A stretch of 7,088 bases of DNA, taken from Oscillospiraceae bacterium. GTDB lineage: Bacteria; Bacillota; Clostridia; Oscillospirales; Oscillospiraceae. Location of the stretch: NCBI GenBank assembly GCA_017620315.1, contig JAFZQQ010000464.1, positions 1-7,088 on the forward strand, read 5' to 3'. Every line of letters begins with the position of its first letter. Position 1 is the stretch's first letter. Shown piece by piece: positions 1 to 5,195 of this stretch. Position numbers and translations under genes: made by a program. Under the pieces are notes generated by a model, which was given only the letters and a program-made list of their open reading frames with translations, did no database searches and was not told the origin of the DNA.

Positions 1-557
1 CTCTTGCCGGGGCGCTTGCGAAGACGGCGCTGCCTGTCAGCGGCAATGCCTACACCGCCTCCGATCCGTCGCTCGAGGCTGTCGGCGCGGGTGACGGGCT
101 GAGCAAGCTGTGCTTTGGCGGAAAGCCCGTTCAGGTCGGCTGCTGCAACGGCCACGGTTTTACAATGAACGCTATGGAATACCACCGCTGCAGCGAGGTG
201 AACCTCACGACGACGGGGCTTGTTCTTCTGCTGGCCGCTCCGGAGGCTTTGCGCGACGGGGAACTGGATTCGCGCGACGCAGTCGGGTTTTACCTCCCGC
301 CGGACACGGCGGTCGAGATATACCCGATGGTCATGCACTTTGCCCCCTGCCGCATCTCGCCGGAGGGCTTCAATTGCCTCGTCGCGCTGGAAAAGGGCAC
401 GAATATGCCGCTTGAGAGCGTGGACACGAGCCTTCCGGGCGAGGATAAGCTGCTGTGGATGACAAACAAGTGGCTGACCTGCCATCCCGATTCCCCTCAG
501 GCGGAAAAGGGCGCCTATCGCGGCATACGCGGCGAGAACCTGAAGCTCATAATATGA
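1..557 (+). CDS. DUF4867 family protein, 5' partial
   Basis: The reading frame is open from base 3 to the TGA at 555-557, giving 184 residues; the start codon lies before the window, and by my memory of the family (about 200 residues) only some 20 residues are missing. The sequence matches the DUF4867 pattern I remember: an N-terminal FGGKPVQVG-type segment, a MEYHRCSEVN stretch (174-203), a stretch ending in the hydrophobic LVLLLA (about 219-236), then VEIYPMVMHFAPC (312-350) and VALEKGTN, with NKWL and GENLKL near the end. The spaced His/Glu residues in EYH and MHFAPC and the all-beta look suggest a cupin-like fold, which is inference. No signal peptide or membrane segment is visible in this part. 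The biochemical role is unknown to me and I do not assign one. A terminator follows about 70 bases after the stop, so the gene is probably the last of an upstream operon and separate from the signalling genes that follow. Confidence 0.8.
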   Translation, partial: LAGALAKTALPVSGNAYTASDPSLEAVGAGDGLSKLCFGGKPVQVGCCNGHGFTMNAMEYHRCSEVNLTTTGLVLLLAAPEALRDGELDSRDAVGFYLPPDTAVEIYPMVMHFAPCRISPEGFNCLVALEKGTNMPLESVDTSLPGEDKLLWMTNKWLTCHPDSPQAEKGAYRGIRGENLKLII

Positions 558-629
558 CGTGCCGTTCGTCGGCTCAATCATCATTCATACGCTGCGCGGA
601 TCAGGTAAATGACAGAATGAACATACCGA

Positions 630-664
630 AAAACCGCCGGACTGCAAAGGTTTGGCGGTTTTTT
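630..664 (+). terminator. Rho-independent terminator after the DUF4867 gene
   Basis: The arm AAAACCGCC (630-638) pairs perfectly with GGCGGTTTT (654-662), closing a 15-base loop, and the 3' arm runs into a six-T tract (659-664). It lies about 70 bases after the upstream stop and just before the next promoter, as expected for the boundary between two transcription units. The stem is short (9 bp with 5 G-C pairs) and the loop is rather large, so termination may be partial. Confidence 0.75.
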
Positions 665-677
665 GTATACAGCGCTA

Positions 678-706
678 TTGTCAATCGAATAAGGTTGTGC
701 TACCAT
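678..706 (+). promoter_or_regulatory. Sigma-A type promoter with extended -10
   Basis: TTGTCA (678-683) matches the -35 consensus at 5 of 6 positions. After exactly 17 bases, TACCAT (701-706) matches the -10 consensus at 4 of 6. The bases TGC immediately upstream of it (698-700) make an extended -10. The surrounding stretch is AT-rich compared with the coding DNA. Transcription would start near 712-714 and leave a leader of about 55 bases before the ATG at 769. I see no operator palindrome overlapping it. It would drive the FIST-EAL gene and the sensor gene behind it. Confidence 0.6.
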
Positions 707-754
707 AGATTTTGTATGTTATTAATGGGGTGGAAAGGAAGCCGCCTTTACGAG

Positions 755-760
755 AGGGAG
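755..760 (+). promoter_or_regulatory. Ribosome binding site that fixes the FIST-EAL start
   Basis: AGGGAG lies 8 bases before the ATG at 769, an ideal spacing. The frame is open further up to a TTG at 712, but that codon has no Shine-Dalgarno sequence and falls on the predicted transcription start. The ATG at 769 is therefore the preferred start. Confidence 0.75.
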
Positions 761-768
761 AACGGACA

Positions 769-3387
769 ATGTTTACGTGGAATTTCAAGTATGTTTCAAA
801 ATCCAGACTTGCCGAGAACTTCACGCAGCTCGCGCTCAATTCTCAGAAGGGGGATATTCTTGTCCGCATACATACCGCACTCCACAACGAGGATGAGGCG
901 GTGGAGCTTGCGCGCTTTGTCAAGACGCAGCTTCCCGGCGCGCATATCTTCGGCACAAGCACCTCGGCGATCATAGGCGGCGGAAGGCTCAGGCCGAACC
1001 AGTGCGTCATATCGCTCTCTCAGATGTCGCATGCGCATGTCCGCTCGGCAATGATCCCCTCCTTTGACGATACGACCGGCGAGCCCGTCCCGGCGCAGGA
1101 GCTCTGCCGCCGTGTGAAGGACGCGGTGATCGACGACGATTCAAAGCTGATGCTCACCTTCCTCACGAAGAAGTATCTCGACGTATACCGCTTTGTTGAG
1201 GACTGCAACGACTGTTTCCCCGGCATGCAGATGATCGGCGGCGTTGCCAATACTCCGGAGGTGAGCACGGCGAAGCAGGGAACGGACAGCTTTGTCTTCG
1301 ACGAGAACGGCTGGTCGGACAAGGCGGTCATAGTCGCCGCGCTCGGCGGCGGCGAATTTGAATGTCTCAGCTCCTACGCCACCGGCGCGCTTGCCATAGG
1401 TGACGAGATCGAAGTGACAGATGCGTTCGGCCCCTGCATCCTTTCCGTCGACGGCAGGGACGCCGCGGCAGAGTTCCGCGCGGGAGTCGGCGACGCGCTC
1501 CTTACAAAGCCGGAGCTTGCAAAGCTCTTCCCCTATGTTTATTCTGAGGCAAGCGACATACCGGTCGAGGTCAAATTCGCGGAAGAGATGAGCATATCGG
1601 AGGCGTTTCCGAAAAGCGACAGCGCCTACGCTCCCGAGTATCGCAAAAGGCCGGACGTCGACGAAAAGCGCGAGACGGAACTCATCCGCGCAAACCACTG
1701 CGTCGAGATAGGCAAAAAGCTCCGCCGCGCCTTTATCTATGACAGAAAGATCATCGCGGACCACCGCGCGATGTTCCGCAAGATAGAAAAATTTGAAAAG
1801 GCGGAGACGCTTTTCGCCTACTCCTGCACCTCCCGCTCGCGGCTCTATTCAAACTGCGTCAAATGGGAGCTGTCGGCATACGAAAACTCGACTCTGTGCG
1901 GCTGCCTGACCGCGGGGGAAATTGCATGTGCCGACGGCCGCAACCACTTTGCAAACTGCTCGTTCGTTGCCTCCGTCATGGGCGAGGAGAATGCCTCTCC
2001 GCTCTACAACCCCTTCGTGTTTACGCATACGGACGCGCTCGTGGCGGACAATCGCGAGCTGCTGGACTATCTGATGGAGGTCGAGCGCGCGCTGGAAAAG
2101 GATGAGACGCGCGCAAAAGCGGCAGACGGTATGCGCGCCTTCGTGCGCGACTGCGAGTTGAAGCTGCTTTATTCCCGCAGCGGGGAGATACCCAACGCCG
2201 CTGCGATGAACATGGACATGAAGCTCAAAGGCTTTGACCGCGTGTGCATAATAAACGTGACGAACGTCTCGGGCATGAGGCTGGTATTCACCGAGCAGGC
2301 GATAGAGCTCACGCACAAGGATTTCATCGCCAAGTGCGTCAGCTTTGCCGAGAAAAAGCATTATCGGTTATACTCAATGAGCGACTGGCAGCTTGCCGTT
2401 GCCGCGACCTCGTATCTTGTCACCCTCTCCGCCTTTTCGGAGGACATGGAGGAGCTTCAGCGCGAGCTGTTCCGCACCTCGGAGGGTTATGTCGCCATCG
2501 TGCCGTTTTTCTGCGTGCTCGACGACTGCACGGTGGATAACCTTCAGGAGGCCTACAACGCCGCGCGCGTTGAGATGGCGCAGAAGAACAACCAGTTCTA
2601 TGTCCGCAACGCACAGATCGGGCAGCTCGACGAGGAGGGCATACGCAGACGCTATCACATGGTCAACGTGATAAACTACGCCATTACACACGACAAGGTG
2701 ATACCCTATTTTCAAGGTATATACGACAACGCTGAGAACAAGATCCACCACTATGAGTCGCTCATGCGCCTTGAGGATGAGAACGGGAAGCTCTACTATC
2801 CCGAGGAGTTTCTCGAGGTGGCGCGCTCCTTTGGGCTTTTGTACGACACCATCTCAAAGATCATGATCCGCAAGGTGTTCGCCAAATTCAAGAACTATGA
2901 AGACAAGAGCGTGAGCATCAATCTCGGCATCCGCGATATCAAAAACCGCGAGATCGTCGAATATATTTACGATTTTTTACCCTCGGTGAAGCATCCCGAA
3001 AACTTCGTCTTTGAGATCCTTGAAAACGAGGACGTGGACGAGTACGAGTATCTGCTGCGCTTTGTTGAGAAGATACACGGTCTCGGCGGACGCATTTCGA
3101 TCGACGACTTCGGCAGCGGCTATTCCAACCTTCAGCATGTTGTCAGTATTCCCTCGGACTATCTCAAGATAGACGGCTCCATCATCAAAAAGTGCTGTGA
3201 GGACCAGGAATCGGAAAATCTGCTCGCGCTCATATCGGGCTTTAAAAACCTCAGCTCGAGAAGCGTGGGCATTATCGCCGAGTATGTTGAGAACGAGGAG
3301 ATACAAAACAAGCTCAAAAGTTACGGCATAGATTACTCGCAGGGGTTCCTGTTTTCAAAGCCGTCTCCCAACATTGCTGAAGACTGA
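769..3387 (+). CDS. FIST domain / degenerate GGDEF / EAL cyclic-di-GMP phosphodiesterase
   Basis: Predicted soluble 872-residue signalling enzyme that hydrolyses c-di-GMP to pGpG. Residues about 25-195 read as FIST_N (GTSTSAIIGGG segment). Residues about 200-405 read as FIST_C (ATGALAIGDEIEVTDAFG, then LSVDGRDAAAEFR, later TAGEIACADG). A charged helical segment (about 420-460) leads to a GGDEF-like fold (about 475-625) whose signature is replaced by SDWQL (538-542), so it should not make c-di-GMP. The EAL domain covers about 640-865. It keeps the residues needed for metal binding and catalysis: Glu663 (ESLMR), Asn718, Glu749, Asp779-Asp780 (DDFGSGYS), Lys800, Glu838 and Gln858. No signal peptide or membrane helix is seen, so it acts in the cytoplasm. 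FIST domains are known small-ligand sensors, and some (NosP) bind heme and nitric oxide; the ligand here is unknown. The second gene of the operon follows 17 bases downstream. Domain calls come from motifs, without a profile search. Confidence 0.9.
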   Translation: MFTWNFKYVSKSRLAENFTQLALNSQKGDILVRIHTALHNEDEAVELARFVKTQLPGAHIFGTSTSAIIGGGRLRPNQCVISLSQMSHAHVRSAMIPSFDDTTGEPVPAQELCRRVKDAVIDDDSKLMLTFLTKKYLDVYRFVEDCNDCFPGMQMIGGVANTPEVSTAKQGTDSFVFDENGWSDKAVIVAALGGGEFECLSSYATGALAIGDEIEVTDAFGPCILSVDGRDAAAEFRAGVGDALLTKPELAKLFPYVYSEASDIPVEVKFAEEMSISEAFPKSDSAYAPEYRKRPDVDEKRETELIRANHCVEIGKKLRRAFIYDRKIIADHRAMFRKIEKFEKAETLFAYSCTSRSRLYSNCVKWELSAYENSTLCGCLTAGEIACADGRNHFANCSFVASVMGEENASPLYNPFVFTHTDALVADNRELLDYLMEVERALEKDETRAKAADGMRAFVRDCELKLLYSRSGEIPNAAAMNMDMKLKGFDRVCIINVTNVSGMRLVFTEQAIELTHKDFIAKCVSFAEKKHYRLYSMSDWQLAVAATSYLVTLSAFSEDMEELQRELFRTSEGYVAIVPFFCVLDDCTVDNLQEAYNAARVEMAQKNNQFYVRNAQIGQLDEEGIRRRYHMVNVINYAITHDKVIPYFQGIYDNAENKIHHYESLMRLEDENGKLYYPEEFLEVARSFGLLYDTISKIMIRKVFAKFKNYEDKSVSINLGIRDIKNREIVEYIYDFLPSVKHPENFVFEILENEDVDEYEYLLRFVEKIHGLGGRISIDDFGSGYSNLQHVVSIPSDYLKIDGSIIKKCCEDQESENLLALISGFKNLSSRSVGIIAEYVENEEIQNKLKSYGIDYSQGFLFSKPSPNIAED

Positions 3388-3390
3388 GCG

Positions 3391-3400
3391 AGGGGGAGGG
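3391..3400 (+). promoter_or_regulatory. Strong ribosome binding site of the sensor gene
   Basis: The purine run AGGGGGAGGG fills most of the 17-base gap between the FIST-EAL stop and the ATG at 3405. It contains GGAGG 5 bases before the ATG. There is no room for a promoter or terminator in the gap, which supports co-transcription with the gene upstream. Confidence 0.75.
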
Positions 3401-3404
3401 AAAA

Positions 3405-5129
3405 ATGGCAAACAGGGAAAAGCACGTGATCGGGCTTCTGGTGGATGACATCTTTGCGGATTACACCAAGGAGGTTGTCCGCAGCGTTTACGACGCGATT
3501 CCGACCGATGGGAGCGTCCGCCTTGTGGTGCTGGTCGGGCGGTATGACGACGGCAGCGATTCCGATGCAAATATGCGCGCCTACAAGACGATGTACAACA
3601 CGATATACCGTTTTGGCTCCGTATGCGGCATGGACGGGCTCATTATCTCGCTCGGAGGGCTGAGCAACATGGGCGCGAAGGCTCTGGAGGCCGGCGTGAT
3701 GCGTGAGCTGCGTGATATACCCAAGGTCTTTATCGCCGCGGACATTCCGGACTGTACCGTGGTGGAGTACGACAACGAGAGCGGCATACGCGATGCGGTG
3801 GATCTGCTGACGAACGTTTACAGCTATACCAGGCTGTGCATGCTTGGCGGAAGGGACGACAATGCCGATGCGGTCGAGCGCAGGGAGATATTTGTCCGCT
3901 GCCTTGAGGAAAAGGGCCTTGAGCTTCCCGAGTGCGCCTATGTTGCGACGGATATGTCGGAAAACTGCACCGCAGAGGCGGGCAGACTGCTTGACGCCAA
4001 CAGCGGTGCGCAGGCGATATTCTGCGTAAACGACGCCGTTGCCAAGGGGCTCTACACCGCGATGCGCAGCCGCGGGCTCGTTCCCGGAAAGGACATCATG
4101 GTCTTCGGCTTCGACAACACACGTATGTCCGGCGAGATGATCCCACCGCTCTCCTCCATCGGTGCGCGCACCCAGACCACGGGGCAGAGGGCGGTGGAGA
4201 TGCTGCTCTCCCGGCTCGGCGGAGAGGAGATACACTCGGAGAAGCTGCCCACGCGGATCTATTTGAGAGACTCGCTTCCCGATGAGCGCGCAGATTTTGT
4301 CCCGGTTGATCTGATCCATATGGACGACAAAACGATATACATGCTCTTTGACGACTGCTTCTATCGTTACAAAAATGTGCGCTATGACAGGGAGCGCGTG
4401 GATCTGAGACGGTTGTTCCTTGAGATAACACACAGGATCCAGCGCGCGATGGAACGCCGCTTTATGGGCAAAGCGACCTTCAATGAAATCACCAGAATGC
4501 TGGATATTTTTATCGACAACGGCGCAATGGATTACACGGATACACGGCGGCTGATGAGCGGCATCGAACGCATACAGACAGCGGTGAACACGATGAAACG
4601 CTCCGCGTCCACCAATGTTATGATAAACCGGCTTTTCCTCCGCGTTAAGGACAAGCTTGTTTTTGCCCTCTCCGAGGCGAAGGAGACGGGCTGGAGGCAG
4701 ACGACGGAGGACCGCGAGAGGCTTCGGCGGCTCCTTGTCTCTGCCACGGATTATACCGGCGCGGGCGAGGAGAGGCTTGACGAGCTTGTTTACGGCCTCT
4801 CAATGCTGGGGCAGCGAAACGCGGCGCTCTTCCTGTTCGACAACGCTGCGAAGGAGGACAGGTTCCCCGCGAACATAAGGCTCCGCTGCGTGGTCAAGGA
4901 CGGCGAGGTGCACATTCCCTCCCCCGAAAGGCAGAGCGGCGCGGTGAGGGAAATGTTTGCGCGCGAGGAGCTTCCGCTGCGGTGCAAGGGCTTTCTGGCA
5001 TTCCCAGTGTTCTGCGGCACGGAGTTCTACGGCGTGCTTGCCTGCGAGCCGGCGGGCACCGTGTACGACAGGGGTGAATTCATTGCCGACCAGCTCGGCA
5101 GAGCGGTATACATGAACAAAAGACAATAA
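3405..5129 (+). CDS. LacI/PBP-like sensor with GAF-like C-terminus, no output domain
   Basis: A 574-residue protein. Residues about 7-292 read as a type I periplasmic-binding-protein fold of the LacI/GalR type: HVIGLLVDDIFADYTKEV at the start, then the ribose-binding-like CVNDAVAKGLYTAM and IMVFGFDNTRMSGEMIPPLSS, then a repeat of VEMLLSRL type. The DNA-binding helix-turn-helix and hinge of true LacI repressors are missing, and there is no signal peptide, lipobox or membrane helix, so it should be a cytoplasmic ligand sensor. Residues about 305-465 look mostly helical. From about 470 (AALFLFDN) to the end, with GFLAFPVFCGTEFYGVLACE, the sequence looks like a divergent GAF-type domain. The order matches the sensory half of clostridial 'substrate-binding and GGDEF' proteins, but the gene ends at a TAA followed directly by a terminator, so no GGDEF is present. 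The ligand is unknown; a sugar or related small molecule is inference. Its place behind a c-di-GMP phosphodiesterase suggests a partner or regulator of that enzyme. Confidence 0.8.
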   Translation: MANREKHVIGLLVDDIFADYTKEVVRSVYDAIPTDGSVRLVVLVGRYDDGSDSDANMRAYKTMYNTIYRFGSVCGMDGLIISLGGLSNMGAKALEAGVMRELRDIPKVFIAADIPDCTVVEYDNESGIRDAVDLLTNVYSYTRLCMLGGRDDNADAVERREIFVRCLEEKGLELPECAYVATDMSENCTAEAGRLLDANSGAQAIFCVNDAVAKGLYTAMRSRGLVPGKDIMVFGFDNTRMSGEMIPPLSSIGARTQTTGQRAVEMLLSRLGGEEIHSEKLPTRIYLRDSLPDERADFVPVDLIHMDDKTIYMLFDDCFYRYKNVRYDRERVDLRRLFLEITHRIQRAMERRFMGKATFNEITRMLDIFIDNGAMDYTDTRRLMSGIERIQTAVNTMKRSASTNVMINRLFLRVKDKLVFALSEAKETGWRQTTEDRERLRRLLVSATDYTGAGEERLDELVYGLSMLGQRNAALFLFDNAAKEDRFPANIRLRCVVKDGEVHIPSPERQSGAVREMFAREELPLRCKGFLAFPVFCGTEFYGVLACEPAGTVYDRGEFIADQLGRAVYMNKRQ

Positions 5130-5170
5130 AAATGCCTCCCTCCGGGATGTTCCGGAGGGAGGCATTTTTT
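5128..5170. terminator. Long bidirectional rho-independent terminator between convergent genes
   Basis: Bases 5128-5145 pair perfectly with 5152-5169 (18 bp) around a six-base loop (5146-5151). The core is the GC-rich GCCTCCCTCCGG and its complement. A T tract (5165-5170) serves the plus-strand operon. The A tract (5128-5132) gives T's on the other strand and serves the minus-strand peptidase gene, whose stop is at 5196-5198. The hairpin overlaps the last two bases of the TAA stop of the sensor gene. Confidence 0.93.
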
Positions 5171-5195
5171 CGTGGTTTATTTCGCTGACGGCTGC

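Noticed and set aside
712..768. TTG at 712 as the start of the FIST-EAL protein (19 extra residues)
   Set aside because: There is no Shine-Dalgarno sequence before it and it coincides with the predicted transcription start. The ATG at 769 has AGGGAG at ideal spacing.
707..768. c-di-GMP riboswitch or other structured leader before the FIST-EAL gene
   Set aside because: The leader is only about 55 bases long. It has just a 5-bp AAAGG/CCTTT hairpin (734-749) and none of the conserved riboswitch core I would expect.
455..976. Plus-strand open frame spanning the DUF4867 end, the intergenic region and the FIST-EAL start
   Set aside because: It crosses a terminator and a promoter, overlaps two better genes in another frame, and has an Arg/Ser-rich translation typical of a shadow.
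1141..2361. Two minus-strand open frames (1141-1764 and 1849-2361) inside the FIST-EAL gene
   Set aside because: They lie opposite well-supported FIST_C coding sequence, have Ala/Val/Arg-biased translations, and match no family I recognise.
3333..4433. Minus-strand open frame (366 codons) across the sensor gene
   Set aside because: It is a shadow of the LacI-like coding sequence, crosses the gene boundary, and shows no recognisable domain.
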